In this document: positions 31,501-41,593 of the stretch, in pieces
Layout of the letters: the number at the start of each line of letters is the position of its first letter
Position numbering within the stretch: the stretch's first letter is position 1
NCBI GenBank assembly: GCA_029979505.1
Contig: JAPOHH010000001.1
Span: 119,034-183,033, forward strand
Direction: 5' to 3'
Length of the DNA: 64,000 bases
Source: a bacterium
GTDB taxonomy: Bacteria > Pseudomonadota > Gammaproteobacteria > GCA-002705445 > GCA-002716945
Notes under the pieces: model-generated
Databases searched by the model: none
What the model saw: only the letters and a program-made list of their open reading frames with translations
What the model was told of the DNA's origin: nothing
Program-made: the position numbers and the translations under genes

Positions 31501-32265
31501 ATGCGTTTCAGCTTTAATTATGTAATTTTCTGGAGATTTTTTTATTTGATATTTTCTTCCATTATTAATGATTAATGCATTGCACGTTTTACCTTTTATA
31601 ATCGATGAGTTATCACTGTATGCAGATACAATATCTTTATTAATATTTGTATTTGTATGCTTAATCATTTGGAACAATGTTTTATTCATTTTTTTATTAT
31701 TTATGTAAAATATAGAATTGAATATTTTATGTCTACAGTGTTCTGAATTAATTTGCGAGAACATCATTAACTCTACATCTGTTGGATTTCTTTTCAAATT
31801 TTTATAGATTTTTTCAAGATATAAAATTTCTGGATGACTCATAGCTAATCCCATTTTTTTGTTAGCTAGAGATAATTGTTTTATTGGGATATATTTAAAT
31901 CTCTTTTTAATTATTTTTTCATTTTGATTAAAATATTTATTAATCAAACTTTTAGATGAGATTAATATTTCAGTCATAGGGTCATAATCAGGAAATATTT
32001 TCTTTTTATATTTTTTCTCGATCTTAAAAAAAGAAAATCTCTCAATTTCATAAGATGAAAAATCTATACATGAATCTAAAATATCTTTTGTTTTACTAGA
32101 CCATGGAGAGTTAGTGCCTGATCTATAAAAGACTGCAGTGTAATTAAAATTAGGTTCAAATATCTCATTCAATGGTTTTGCATCAAGTATTGATGATATT
32201 TTCGTTAAAGTTTCATGATTTATTTGAGTGTCAGACGAAATTTTAAATAAATATGACTTACGCAT
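28525..32265 (-). CDS. purL: Phosphoribosylformylglycinamidine synthase (large fused PurL type)
   Basis: [46 protein letters not shown]-terminal glutaminase [35 protein letters not shown] opens at 32310; ATG at 32265 chosen. Confidence 0.95.
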   Translation of the reverse strand: MRKSYLFKISSDTQINHETLTKISSILDAKPLNEIFEPNFNYTAVFYRSGTNSPWSSKTKDILDSCIDFSSYEIERFSFFKIEKKYKKKIFPDYDPMTEILISSKSLINKYFNQNEKIIKKRFKYIPIKQLSLANKKMGLAMSHPEILYLEKIYKNLKRNPTDVELMMFSQINSEHCRHKIFNSIFYINNKKMNKTLFQMIKHTNTNINKDIVSAYSDNSSIIKGKTCNALIINNGRKYQIKKSPENYIIKAETHNHPTAISPYSGAATGSGGEIRDEGATGRGSTPKVGFCGYTLSNLNIPKASKIWEKNSFKYPTRIKNSFEIIIEAPIGAARYNNEFGRPNIFGYFRTYEQKGIDQNKDSVYGYHKPIMIAGGIGYINNKYTHKNKLKDGDIIAILGGPSFRIGIGGGAASSMQSGTSDIDLDYASVQRDNAEIERRCQEVINTCTYKKNNPIVSIHDIGAGGLCNAVPEIVNDSKMGARVYLDDVDVAESNMSSLEIWCNESQERYVLIISKENLDEYKNICIRENCPTYIIGNVTAKKHLKVSHQNDTPIDLPMNFLLGKPPIVPIEIKKSKNIKHNNDFSYPSIKESIKHVLQLPCVSDKGFLITIGDRSVTGLVSRDQLIGPEQVPVSNIAITKSDINSNYGQVLTVGEKPNVAALDAEASIDMAFGEVITNIASAYIKDIKRIKLSANWMANSSDKNELSQLYQSVKRLSSLCRQSGMIIPVGKDSLSMSTKWKERKHKEVKSPVSLVLSAFASIDNVNTYVTPRTELNSDLYLIDLGDNHNRMGGSALDQVCNITQNEPPKINNLDNVINFFKCTQELLKDDLLNAYHDKSDGGLITTVIEMGFASNMSIKLKKCNLKNADAIKYLFNEELGGVYAVSRSDKKKFFNIVKKHKLHQFVYNLGIIEKEENPLLDISEYNYVESLCNLRKSWSELSYLIQSNRDNKNTALQEYKSKIQSHQNISRNIHPKLTFKLKDVNKKYLNRKSKPKIAIFREQGVNGHKEMANAFKYVGFDAYDINTNDIINNPEILDDYRGLVACGGFSYGDVLGAGRGWANKIIYNKDAYKTLSKFFKAKDKFTLGVCNGCQMLSNLKEIIPGSTHWPEFISNDSNQFEARQVIVKIPKSNSILFKDMHNSIIPIIVSHGEGKISQTNAENLKKITMSYVDNHGNKTKSYPSNPNGSIDGVTGFCNIDGRINIMMPHPERLLHINNFSWAPSNWKISPWLKLFINAREWVDHV

Positions 32266-32379
32266 ATATTTAATTTTTTCTGTACTATTTTTTTTAAAGA
32301 AATACTGCATTTTGCTGTATGAATATAGTAATACAATTTGATTGTTTTTTGTAAATTATGTATAAAGAACATATCTAAA

Positions 32380-32723
32380 GGGGGCGACCGGCTTCGACGT
32401 GGGTTGCGACACCTTAGGTGCATGTCGAGCTGATAGTAACTCGTAAAACTGCTGTAAAATATATAAACGCTGAAAATAAACCTTTAGCTCTAGCAGCCTA
32501 ACTGCCGCTAGCCTCTCTTGAAGTAGGCTTATATGCTTCAAAAAGAGGTCATAATGATAAGATCGTAGTTCATAAGCTTGTTGTTGAACTATTAAATTTA
32601 AACAAGCTAGTTTTTATGTAGGTTGTCTTTAACCAGCATAACGATGAAATTTAATTAAAGACTAAACATGTAGTACCGACGGCTTAGTTCTTGCGGACGG
32701 GGGTTCGATTCCCCCCGCCTCCA
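32380..32723 (+). ncRNA. ssrA: tmRNA
   Basis: GGGGGCGACCGGCTTCGACGTGG 5' end, tag reading frame ending GCTCTAGCAGCCTAA, 3' tRNA-like GGACGGGGGTTCGATTCCCCCCGCCTCCA; 7-bp acceptor GGGGGCG/CGCCTCC pairs. Confidence 0.96.
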
Positions 32724-32762
32724 ACATAATAAAAAAGATTTAGGAATTATTGCTAGCTAATC

Positions 32763-32875
32763 TTAAAAGTTGAATTTCAATCCTATCGTCAAGGTTTCAA
32801 TATCCCCTTCAAGAGCTCTAGATTGCGTACTATTTGCTGAGACCGTATTAGTTAGCATAAAATTGCCTCCACTAT
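32763..32875 (-). pseudogene. C-terminal remnant of an outer-membrane beta-barrel (porin-like) gene
   Basis: Minus-strand reading frame ...FIFYSGGNFMLTNTVSANSTQSRALEGDIETLTIGLKFNF*; alternating-residue final strand with terminal Phe, but no N-terminal portion upstream. Confidence 0.5.
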
Positions 32876-32894
32876 AAAAAATAAAATTTAATAT

Positions 32895-33146
32895 TTAAAT
32901 TGATAAAAAATAATTAAGTATTTCAATCCAAATTAAAATACCAAAGTAACTTGAGACAACAAATGAAACTAAAAATAATAAATAGCCTAATCCTTCAGAA
33001 TTATATTTTTGATCATAATTGTGATCAGTAAACTCACCAGTCGGATGTCCTCTAGTTTTAAGATAAAAAAATTTTCCAATAAACATTGAGCCGATGAGGA
33101 TTGATATTATCCCTATCCAGGTTATAACAGATAAAATAATAGTCAT
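32895..33146 (-). CDS. Small membrane protein (83 aa), unknown
   Basis: Two predicted TM segments MTIILSVITWIGIISILIGSMFIGKFF and GYLLFLVSFVVSSYFGILIWIEIL. Confidence 0.55.
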   Translation of the reverse strand: MTIILSVITWIGIISILIGSMFIGKFFYLKTRGHPTGEFTDHNYDQKYNSEGLGYLLFLVSFVVSSYFGILIWIEILNYFLSI

Positions 33147-33165
33147 TTTGTTTTACTTTTTGATT

Positions 33166-33294
33166 TTAGTCATCATCTTTGAGCTTTGGGTATTCATCTT
33201 CTGACAACTCTTCATCGCATTCTGGTTTAAGAATATCTTTAACTATTTTATCAACTTTTTCTTTCTCTCTTTTTTTTCTTTCAATGTCATTCAT
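33166..33294 (-). CDS. Small acidic/charged protein (42 aa), unknown
   Basis: Below track cut-off; MNDIERKKREKEKVDKIVKDILKPECDEELSEDEYPKLKDDD. Confidence 0.4.
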   Translation of the reverse strand: MNDIERKKREKEKVDKIVKDILKPECDEELSEDEYPKLKDDD

Positions 33295-33316
33295 AAATTA
33301 GATGATACTCTAGAAT

Positions 33317-33403
33317 TTATATATCACAGTGCCAAGAAGTAAAACCACATTTTAATGCAACAGCGACGTAAATAAGGAAAATAACTATGACAACTAAATT
33401 CAT
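33317..33403 (-). CDS. Single-TM microprotein (28 aa), unknown
   Basis: Below track cut-off; MNLVVIVIFLIYVAVALKCGFTSWHCDI. Confidence 0.35.
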   Translation of the reverse strand: MNLVVIVIFLIYVAVALKCGFTSWHCDI

Positions 33404-33420
33404 GGTTTTATAGTAACTTT

Positions 33421-33894
33421 TCATAAGTTTTTTTCATTCCATTCTTTTAATATTTTTTTTGGATTAGCATTAATTGTTTCTTTATATGAAGCATTCTTTG
33501 CTGTTAGTTCAACAACATATCCATTAGGGTCCCTAAAATAAATAGATGATATAAATCCGTGATCAGATATTCCTCTTGTTTCGATGTTATCTTTTTTTCC
33601 TTTTTCAAACATTTTTAATAAGTTTTCATAATTTACTTCAAGCGCAATATGCAAATCAAAATCATGTTGATCTATAAATTCAAATGGTTGATCTGGTGCT
33701 TCAAAAAAAGCAATACATGATTTATCCTCCATTTCATAAAAACTATGTAAAACAGATGTTTTTCTACCTGTTTTTGTTTCATTAATCTCAAAGGCGCTAA
33801 CTAGTCTTAGCCCTAGAAAATCTTCATAAAATTTTCTAGTTTCTTCAGAGTTTTTACATCTATATGCAGCATGATGTAACTTTTTAATCATCAT
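33421..33894 (-). CDS. VOC/glyoxalase family protein
   Basis: KLHHAAYRCKNSEETRKFYEDFLGLRLV..., IYFRDPNGYVVELTA. Confidence 0.85.
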   Translation of the reverse strand: MMIKKLHHAAYRCKNSEETRKFYEDFLGLRLVSAFEINETKTGRKTSVLHSFYEMEDKSCIAFFEAPDQPFEFIDQHDFDLHIALEVNYENLLKMFEKGKKDNIETRGISDHGFISSIYFRDPNGYVVELTAKNASYKETINANPKKILKEWNEKNL

Positions 33895-35307
33895 TTAGTT
33901 ATTTAAAGTTAAAAGTTGAGAGAGTGTTTCTTTTGCATCACCAAAGAGCATTCTTGTGTTGTCTTTAAAAAATAATGGATTTTCAACCCCTGCATAACCT
34001 GTAGACATCCCTCTTTTCATAACAACCGTATGAGTACCTTTCCAACATTCTATTACTGGCATTCCAGCGATTGGGCTATTGGGATCTTCAAGTGCTGATG
34101 GATTTACTATATCATTCGCTCCTATAACAATTGAAAGATCTATATTGCCAAAATCATCGTTTACTTCCTCCATTTCAAAAACTATATCATAAGGAATTTG
34201 CGCTTCTGCAAGTAATACATTCATATGTCCAGGCATACGTCCTGCTACAGGGTGAATAACAAAAATTACTTTAATATCTTTTTTATTAAGAATATTGATT
34301 ATTTCATTTACTACGAATTGAGCTTGAGCAACAGCCATGCCGTATCCAGGTATGATGGCGATTTTCTTTGATGATGTAATCATTGTTTTAAATTCTTCTA
34401 TCTCTATAGCTTGAACTTCTCCTTGCTCTGCATTACTTAAACTAACTTCACTAGATTCTGTTCCAAAGCCTCCAGCGATAACAGATATGAAGCTTCTATT
34501 CATAGCTTTACACATTATATAACTTAAAATAGCACCACTACTGCCAACTAAAGCTCCAACAACAATTAAAAGGTCGTTGCTAAGCATAAATCCAGTAGCG
34601 GAAGCTGCCCATCCGGAATATGAATTTAACATTGATACAACTACAGGCATATCTGCACCACCAATAGCTGCGACAAGATGCACTCCAAAAATAAATGATA
34701 CAATTAACATCACTTTAAGAGATGTGGTCGCGCTATTTATATTTGATGCAGAGACAAATTCATAGCCAAAGTATATGACGACTAAAAGCATGATTAGATT
34801 TAAGTAATGTTTTGCCGGCAGTGTTAATGGATTGCCAGAAATCTTTCCACTTAATTTACCAAAAGCAATAATAGATCCAGCAAATGTTACCATGCCAATA
34901 AAAATCCCTAGATATATTTCTATAGAATGTATAGTTTTTTCTATTCCAAAATATTCCTGAATAGGGTTGATAAAGTTAACTATACCAACTAAAACAGCGG
35001 CTAAGCCAACAAGGCTATGCAAAATGGCAACCAGTTCGGGCATTTCGGTCATTTGTACTTTTTTTGAAAGTATTAATCCTAATGATCCTCCAAGCAATAA
35101 AAGTAAGATTAATAAGCCATAATTACTAGTTACCTGTGGACCAAGTACTGTCGCAATAATTGCAATACTCATTGCAGTTATTCCATACATATTCCCTTTT
35201 CTTGATGATTCCTGGTTACTAAGTCCTCCAAGTGTGAGAATGAATAAAACTGCTGCTACTATATATAATGCACGAACAGATTCTAGATTTAATAATTCAA
35301 GATTCAT
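33895..35307 (-). CDS. pntB: NAD(P) transhydrogenase subunit beta
   Basis: [57 protein letters not shown]. Confidence 0.96.
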   Translation of the reverse strand: MNLELLNLESVRALYIVAAVLFILTLGGLSNQESSRKGNMYGITAMSIAIIATVLGPQVTSNYGLLILLLLLGGSLGLILSKKVQMTEMPELVAILHSLVGLAAVLVGIVNFINPIQEYFGIEKTIHSIEIYLGIFIGMVTFAGSIIAFGKLSGKISGNPLTLPAKHYLNLIMLLVVIYFGYEFVSASNINSATTSLKVMLIVSFIFGVHLVAAIGGADMPVVVSMLNSYSGWAASATGFMLSNDLLIVVGALVGSSGAILSYIMCKAMNRSFISVIAGGFGTESSEVSLSNAEQGEVQAIEIEEFKTMITSSKKIAIIPGYGMAVAQAQFVVNEIINILNKKDIKVIFVIHPVAGRMPGHMNVLLAEAQIPYDIVFEMEEVNDDFGNIDLSIVIGANDIVNPSALEDPNSPIAGMPVIECWKGTHTVVMKRGMSTGYAGVENPLFFKDNTRMLFGDAKETLSQLLTLNN

Positions 35308-36827
35308 TTTTTAAACATACCTAACATTCTTTTTGTTACAGCAAAACCGCCAAATATATTTATACTTGCAATAAATATTGCTAATCCAGATAAAATAAGA
35401 GATAAAGTGTCGTTAGTTGATACTTGTGTAATTGCACCGATTATAATTATACTACTTACGGCATTTGTAACAGACATCAAAGGTGTATGAAGAGATGCTG
35501 TGACGTTCCATATGACCATGTATCCAATAAAACATGACAGCACAAATACGGTAAAATGATTCATAAATGATGCAGGTGCAAATGCACCAACCAAAAACAA
35601 TAAAGATAAAGCTAAAACTCCAGGAATGATAGATGATTTTCTTTTAGAAGGTATTTTTGGCGACTCTTTAACTTTTTTATCCTCTTTAGGTTTCGAAGTA
35701 ACTGATACCTCAACTTTTGGAGGTGGATAAGTAATTTCACCATCTTTTACTATGGTCATTCCTCTAATTACATCGTCGTTCATATCAATCATAATTTTGC
35801 CATCTTTATGTGGTGTTAACTCATCAAGAATATGAAAGAGATTGTTCGCGTATAATTCACTCGATTGAGACGGTAATCTAGATGGTAAATCCGTAAAGCC
35901 GATAATTTTTACTCCGTTATGATCTACTATTTGATCTTTTTTACATAATTCACAATTTCCACCCTGCTGTGAAGCAAGGTCAACAATTACAGAACCTGGT
36001 TTCATCATTTCAACCATCTCTCGAGTAATAAGTTTCGGGGCTTCTTTACCTGGAATAAGTGCTGTGGTTATTATTACATCGACATCCTTAGCTTGTTCAG
36101 CAAAAAGTTTCATTTCAGCGTCAATGAACTCCTTACTCATGACTTTAGCATATCCATCTTTACTCGAACCATCTTCATCAATGCTAACTGTTAAAAATTG
36201 GGCGCCAAGACTTTCAACTTGCTCTTTAACTTCTGGTCTTGTGTCAAATGCTTTGACAATTGCTCCTAGACTGGATGCTGTACCAATGGCAGATAGACCA
36301 GCAACGCCTGCTCCAATAATTAATATTTTTGCCGGGTTAATTTTTCCTGCTGCAGTAATCTGACCACCAAAAAATCTACCATAACAGTGTGCGGCTTCAA
36401 TTACTGCTCTAGAGCCTGCCACGTTTGCCATAGATGACAATGCATCCATTTTTTGTGCACGCGATATCCGAGGCACAGAGTCCATTGATAAAATATTGAT
36501 ATTATCTCTTTTACATAATTCTAATAATTCAGGATTAAGAGATGGAGAAAAAAAAGAAATAAGCGTTTGACTATTTCTAAGTTTATTTATCTCTTCGGAC
36601 GTAGGTTTATTTATCTTGAGTAATAAATCACAATTATAAATTTCTTCCTTAGAGCAAATCTCAGCGCCGCTTGTTGAATACAGTTCGTCATATAAACTTG
36701 CTTCAATGCCTAAATCTTTCTCGACATAGATTTCAAAACCAAGTTTTTTTATTTTAGAGATGACACTGGGTGTAATAGCTACCCGTTTTTCATTATCCTT
36801 AATTTCTTTGAGTACACCAATTTTCAT
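35304..36827 (-). CDS. pntA: NAD(P) transhydrogenase subunit alpha
   Basis: [65 protein letters not shown]-terminal TM region. Confidence 0.96.
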   Translation of the reverse strand: MKIGVLKEIKDNEKRVAITPSVISKIKKLGFEIYVEKDLGIEASLYDELYSTSGAEICSKEEIYNCDLLLKINKPTSEEINKLRNSQTLISFFSPSLNPELLELCKRDNINILSMDSVPRISRAQKMDALSSMANVAGSRAVIEAAHCYGRFFGGQITAAGKINPAKILIIGAGVAGLSAIGTASSLGAIVKAFDTRPEVKEQVESLGAQFLTVSIDEDGSSKDGYAKVMSKEFIDAEMKLFAEQAKDVDVIITTALIPGKEAPKLITREMVEMMKPGSVIVDLASQQGGNCELCKKDQIVDHNGVKIIGFTDLPSRLPSQSSELYANNLFHILDELTPHKDGKIMIDMNDDVIRGMTIVKDGEITYPPPKVEVSVTSKPKEDKKVKESPKIPSKRKSSIIPGVLALSLLFLVGAFAPASFMNHFTVFVLSCFIGYMVIWNVTASLHTPLMSVTNAVSSIIIIGAITQVSTNDTLSLILSGLAIFIASINIFGGFAVTKRMLGMFKK

Positions 36828-37001
36828 AAACTATTATAATTCATTAACACTAACATGATGATGCATGATTATCTAAACAAATCTCGCATGGATGCCAAAA
36901 TTATAAATAAATATAATCTTAATCTTAACAAGATACTATCCTTAGATTTAATTTTAAGTTCATGGTACTTTTCAAGACCACACTGCGTTTTAATATATTT
37001 T

Positions 37002-38009
37002 CTAATATTCATTATTGAAAATCATGTTTAAAAGTATTGGATATCTATTAATATTTTTTTTTCTATTCGTAATATATGTAATATGCTCATCTTTTGATTT
37101 ATTCCTATCTAATTGAACTCCCCATAGACCTGTAGTTTCATTTGGAATAGCAGAAAAACGTATATCATATATTATATTTTTATTATTCTTATCTACACCA
37201 AGATAGCCATTAGAAAACCATCTAAACCTTTTTAAATCTTTAGCTTGTTGCGATTTTGAATCCAGCCATGGGTAATCATTTTTAATATCAATTTTTTTGA
37301 TTGACTCACCCTCAAATATAGTATGGGTTTTACCCAGTCTTATGGCATTTACATAATAGTTATTGTTATCCGTGTAAATAACTTTCCATACAATTATATT
37401 TGCAAAACTTGGTTTTGCCTCAATGCTTTTAACATTATGACCTTGCTTCATTGCATGCTGTAAAATGATACTTTCTGCTCTTTGTTTTTGATTGAAAGCC
37501 ATGAATTGATAAATCAATATCCATGCAATAGCATAAAATGCAATTTTTTTATTTTTTTTAATTAAAGTTAATATACATAGAAAAATAATAGGAATGGTAA
37601 ATAAAGGATCAATAACAGATACTGTATTCCATGCTAGTCTTTCATCAGAAAAAGGCCAATATAATTGAGTACCGTATGTAGTAAAAGTGTCTACAATGCC
37701 ATGGGTAGCATAACCTACAGTTGAAAATATGTAAGTGTCCTTAAAACTTAAATTACTTTTTTTTGCAAATAGAGCATAAAAAACTATCGCACATATAAAA
37801 CCACCTACAGGTATAAATAGTAATGAATGTGTGAATTGTCTATGAAATTCAAGAAATAATAATGGATCATGATTTGATCTTATAAAAATATCTATATCGG
37901 GTGCTAAACCGGCCAGTAATCCAATAAAACTAGCAAGTATAAGATTCTTTTTTTTTGAAAAAGACTGTGCTGCAGTTGTACCAACAATTCCTTGTGTTAA
38001 CGGATCCAT
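37002..38009 (-). CDS. Inner-membrane metal-dependent hydrolase-like protein (DUF457/YdjM family)
   Basis: MDPLTQGIVGTTAAQ, LLAGLAPDIDIFIR, FHRQFTHSLLFIP. Confidence 0.8.
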   Translation of the reverse strand: MDPLTQGIVGTTAAQSFSKKKNLILASFIGLLAGLAPDIDIFIRSNHDPLLFLEFHRQFTHSLLFIPVGGFICAIVFYALFAKKSNLSFKDTYIFSTVGYATHGIVDTFTTYGTQLYWPFSDERLAWNTVSVIDPLFTIPIIFLCILTLIKKNKKIAFYAIAWILIYQFMAFNQKQRAESIILQHAMKQGHNVKSIEAKPSFANIIVWKVIYTDNNNYYVNAIRLGKTHTIFEGESIKKIDIKNDYPWLDSKSQQAKDLKRFRWFSNGYLGVDKNNKNIIYDIRFSAIPNETTGLWGVQLDRNKSKDEHITYITNRKKNINRYPILLNMIFNNEY

Positions 38010-38018
38010 GTTTAATTT

Positions 38019-38153
38019 TTATCTCATTGCATAGAAAAGAACTAATGTAACAATTAATGGAACTGTGAACATCATAACTATTATTGCCATGATCCATGTA
38101 AATGGCTTATCTCTATCAATAAATTTAAGTAAGTTTTTACTTTTCTTGGACAT
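38019..38153 (-). CDS. Small single-TM protein (44 aa), unknown
   Basis: Below track cut-off; MSKKSKNLLKFIDRDKPFTWIMAIIVMMFTVPLIVTLVLFYAMR. Confidence 0.45.
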   Translation of the reverse strand: MSKKSKNLLKFIDRDKPFTWIMAIIVMMFTVPLIVTLVLFYAMR

Positions 38154-38190
38154 AAAATTACTTAATCATAAGTGAAATAAAAGTTTTTGA

Positions 38191-38661
38191 TTAAGACTCA
38201 GCAAAATCTTTTAACATTTTTGTTACTTCTATTGCATGCATTTCTTCAGCTTTAATCATACCTCTAGCATACTCTTCAATGTATATACTCTCATCTTTAA
38301 CTATATCCAATAGTAATTTGTAAAGAGCAACAGCTTCTTTTTCATGATTAGAACTCTCATTTAAAAGATCTATCGTAGAATGTTTGTTAGACTCTTCAAT
38401 AATTGATATTTTTACTGATGGATGTCCTTCTAATCCAGTAACTATTTCTCCTGCTTCTTGGGCATGAAGTAATGATTCACTAGCTTGATCTTTAAAAAAT
38501 TGAGCAAGACTAATTCTATCTCTTCCAGTAATCATAAGAGCATAATGCGTATAACGCACAACTCCAGAGAGTTCATATTCCATAATTTTATTGAGTACTT
38601 CTATAACTTCATTTGTTTTGTTCTTATCCATATTAATAATCTCCTTAACAAATTCTAGCAT
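38191..38661 (-). CDS. Bacterioferritin/ferritin-like protein
   Basis: Ferritin-like four-helix pattern MEYELSGVVRYTHYALM...ASESLLHAQEAGEIV...HEKEAVALYKLLLD...EEMHAIEVTKMLKD; true start probably MDKNKTNEV. Confidence 0.85.
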   Translation of the reverse strand: MLEFVKEIINMDKNKTNEVIEVLNKIMEYELSGVVRYTHYALMITGRDRISLAQFFKDQASESLLHAQEAGEIVTGLEGHPSVKISIIEESNKHSTIDLLNESSNHEKEAVALYKLLLDIVKDESIYIEEYARGMIKAEEMHAIEVTKMLKDFAES

Positions 38662-38694
38662 ATAAAAAAAACTATATTTAACGATAACAGAAAA

Positions 38695-39240
38695 TTAATA
38701 TCTTTTTGAAATAACCTCATAATTAAGGTGTGATATCTTATTTAGGATATTGCCATGATCGACTACAAAAATTCTCCTTGCTGACTCCCATATTGGTAGA
38801 TCCTTAATACTATCTCCAATATAGTCATATACTGGATTATTAAAATGATAATTCAAATACTTAACTTTATTCATACTTATCATATTTACATCAAGATTTG
38901 TTCCTGCATATGAATCAAATATTTTAAGATGGTTACATATAGTCTCTAAATATTTATGATATGATCCTGATATAAGTATTATATGATCATACTTACTCTT
39001 TTCTTTTGATATATATTCAATTAAATCATTATTAAAGGGAAGTTTTTGTACATCAAAATAAGTTTTTTTATAGAGAAATTTTTTAGCATAAGGTTTGCCT
39101 TTGAAAAATCTCAGGTAGAGTAAATATGGTATAAGGTAGACTTTTTTATAAATCATCTGCCTTAACCCAAAGTGGACCATATCTGTATCTATTAAAGAAT
39201 GATCTAAATCAACAGCTAAAACTGTTTGTCTTTTTTGCAT
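38695..39240 (-). CDS. HAD-superfamily phosphatase
   Basis: LAVDLDHSLIDTD, IILISGSYHKYLETI, YIGDSIKDLPIWESA. Confidence 0.75.
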   Translation of the reverse strand: MQKRQTVLAVDLDHSLIDTDMVHFGLRQMIYKKVYLIPYLLYLRFFKGKPYAKKFLYKKTYFDVQKLPFNNDLIEYISKEKSKYDHIILISGSYHKYLETICNHLKIFDSYAGTNLDVNMISMNKVKYLNYHFNNPVYDYIGDSIKDLPIWESARRIFVVDHGNILNKISHLNYEVISKRY

Positions 39241-39250
39241 TTATTTAATG

Positions 39251-39526
39251 TTAATTTTCTTCTTCATTTTTTTTAAAAGCTTTGTACTTACCATCACTTA
39301 AGTTTTGAAGAAATTCTATTGCATCAGGTCCTGATAGGTATTTAAGCTCATCATAATCTTTTTGAGATTCGACTATTTGAATCTTGAATCCTTCGATAGT
39401 GTGTCGAATATATTCTTGATCCGCTTTAGGTAAGTGAATGATACATTTTTTAAGATTGCTCTCTAAAATATAGCCCTCTTTTTTACCGGTTCTTATCAAA
39501 TCTTTAATTTGATCTGATGAGCTCAT
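39251..39526 (-). CDS. Stand-alone sigma-70 region-1.1-like domain protein
   Basis: DQIKDLIRTGKKEGYILESNLKK...LP...EYIRHTIEGFKIQIVE resembles RpoD region 1.1 (QLKLLVTRGKEQGYLTYAEVNDHLP...IEDIIQMINDMGIQVME). Confidence 0.5.
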   Translation of the reverse strand: MSSSDQIKDLIRTGKKEGYILESNLKKCIIHLPKADQEYIRHTIEGFKIQIVESQKDYDELKYLSGPDAIEFLQNLSDGKYKAFKKNEEEN

Positions 39527-39538
39527 TTTATCGAGTTT

Positions 39539-39733
39539 TTAGATAGTTTTGACTTGGACGGCTCTAATTCCTTTTGGCCCATCTTCTGTTTCAAATTCAA
39601 CTTTATCGTCTTCTCTGATTGTACCGTCAACTAAATCAGACTGATGTACAAAGATGTCTTTATCGCCTTCATCAGGTTTGATGAAACCGAACGCTTTGGT
39701 TGTATCAAACCATTTTACTGTTCCTGTTTTCAA
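39539..39733 (-). CDS. Cold-shock-domain protein (CspA family)
   Basis: MKTGTVKWFDTTKAFGFIKPDEGDKDIFVHQSDL. Confidence 0.96.
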   Translation of the reverse strand: MKTGTVKWFDTTKAFGFIKPDEGDKDIFVHQSDLVDGTIREDDKVEFETEDGPKGIRAVQVKTI

Positions 39734-39853
39734 GATATTCTCCTTAGTTAATTAATAATTAAGAAGGTTTACAAATCAAATAATTCACGAACTACAGCTT
39801 AATTACACTGCTATTATATATGTAAATAAGTAAAAGAAAAGGTTTAAAAAAAA

Positions 39854-40735
39854 CTATGTTTTTGCTTTTTCTATCACACTACTATATAGCTTTGGCAAAA
39901 TATTCTTAAGTTTAATTATAGTATCTTTTTTTATATCCTTTAACGGCGTGACTATAGATTTATGTATATCAAGTTTATTTTCAATTTTCTGATTGGAGTA
40001 ATGGTTAATGAACATCCTTATCATTTTTTTTGATTGTTTGGTGTTGCTTTCAAGAATTTCTAATACGTTATTTACCTCTACGTTAGAATAACCTTCATTC
40101 CAGCAATCATAATCTGTAACCATACCTATAGAAACATATCTAATGTCTGCCTCTCGACATAATTTAGCTTCTGGCATATTTGTCATTCCAATAACATCAC
40201 AATTCCATGACTTATATAACATTGACTCAGCAAGTGAAGAAAATTGCGGCCCTTCCATACATAGATATGTCCCACCTTTTTGATAGTCTATATTTGAATC
40301 AATGAGAGAATTTTCAGCTATTATCATTAGCTCTGGATCAGTAGGATATGCCATAGATACATGCACAACAATTCCATCATCAAAGAATGAAGAGTGTCTC
40401 ATTTTTGTCTGATCTATGTATTGATCAATAATTACAAATTTACCAGGATTTATCTCTTTTTTTAGTGACCCTACCGCAGATAATGATAAAACATCAGTAA
40501 TATTTAGTTGTCTAAATGCATCAATATTTGCTCTGTAATTGACTTTTGATGGAGAAATTGAATGAGACGAAGAATGTCTGGGTAGAAAATAAAATTTTAA
40601 TGATTCATATGATAGCTCAAAAATTTTATCTGATGGCATTCCCCATGGAGTTGTTATTTCATGAGTATTTATTATTTCAAAATTAGCTAAATCAGATAGA
40701 CCGCTTCCACCAACTATCGCAAGAGTTTGAGTCAT
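39854..40735 (-). CDS. S-methyl-5'-thioadenosine/thioinosine phosphorylase family
   Basis: AIVGGSGLSDL, RANIDAFRQL, CMEGPQFSSLAES, IGMTNMPEAKLCREADIRY. Confidence 0.88.
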   Translation of the reverse strand: MTQTLAIVGGSGLSDLANFEIINTHEITTPWGMPSDKIFELSYESLKFYFLPRHSSSHSISPSKVNYRANIDAFRQLNITDVLSLSAVGSLKKEINPGKFVIIDQYIDQTKMRHSSFFDDGIVVHVSMAYPTDPELMIIAENSLIDSNIDYQKGGTYLCMEGPQFSSLAESMLYKSWNCDVIGMTNMPEAKLCREADIRYVSIGMVTDYDCWNEGYSNVEVNNVLEILESNTKQSKKMIRMFINHYSNQKIENKLDIHKSIVTPLKDIKKDTIIKLKNILPKLYSSVIEKAKT

Positions 40736-41568
40736 AATTTACTTTTTATATATTCTTCAAGTCGTCTTTTTGGCTTCCATCCAAGATTAATAGTTTTTTC
40801 TGATATTACTGAAGATGATAATCTGTTGGCAGGATTTTCACTTACATATTCAACATCTTTTGAAATAAAATTTGCAACTTCATTAATAGAATAACTTTTT
40901 GGATTGGCAATACCATACTCATCGCCACTCCCATTAGCTGCAATTAGTTTAAGCGCATCAACTGTGTCCTCTATATGTGTGAAATTTCTAACTTGTGTAC
41001 CTGGCCTTGTAATTCTTAGTTTTTTATTAAGTCTTTTCCTTTTTAGAAATTTAGCTATTACTGTTGCAAATTCACCTTCAGAATTTTCTCTGCCTCCATA
41101 TACATTATAAAAATATGTTATTGCATATTTAATGTTACATGTCTCACAATAATATTTTACTAACTCTGAATTTTGCCATTTTGAAAATGCATAAGGACTT
41201 TTAAATTTATTTTCTCCATTATCTGCAAACTTAGTACTACTTCCAGCATATATTAATTTTGCATTTGATTTTTTTGCAAAATTTAGAATATCTAAAATTG
41301 GACGTAAGTTATTATTTAAAACATAATCTGTTTTTTGAAGGGAGTTTTCAACTCGAGAGTACTCTCCTAAATGAAATATTAAATCATAGTCCTCTTGTAA
41401 AGTTTGTATATTTTTTACATCCATATCGAGATACTTAACATTATCAATATGATTATCTGTTTTTCCAGAAATATAGTTATCTATAGAGGTGACGCTATGA
41501 TCACTCGCATAAGATTCACATAAATGTGATCCTATAAAACCGGCTCCACCTATAATTAATATTCTCAT
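40732..41568 (-). CDS. NAD-dependent epimerase/dehydratase (GalE-like SDR)
   Basis: MRILIIGGAGFIGSHLCESYA, YAFSKWQNSELVKYY, YFYNVYGGREN. Confidence 0.87.
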   Translation of the reverse strand: MRILIIGGAGFIGSHLCESYASDHSVTSIDNYISGKTDNHIDNVKYLDMDVKNIQTLQEDYDLIFHLGEYSRVENSLQKTDYVLNNNLRPILDILNFAKKSNAKLIYAGSSTKFADNGENKFKSPYAFSKWQNSELVKYYCETCNIKYAITYFYNVYGGRENSEGEFATVIAKFLKRKRLNKKLRITRPGTQVRNFTHIEDTVDALKLIAANGSGDEYGIANPKSYSINEVANFISKDVEYVSENPANRLSSSVISEKTINLGWKPKRRLEEYIKSKL

Positions 41569-41593
41569 AATGTTTATAATGAATTACTTTTTT

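Noticed and set aside
32220-32541. Two minus-strand ORFs (67 and 61 aa)
   Set aside because: Lie antisense to the tmRNA gene and show no protein features.
36855-37031. 58-aa plus-strand ORF MMMHDYLNKSRMDAKIINKYNLNLNKILSL...
   Set aside because: Fills an intergenic gap but overlaps the 3' end of the DUF457 gene, lacks a clear RBS and has low-complexity composition; too weak to call.
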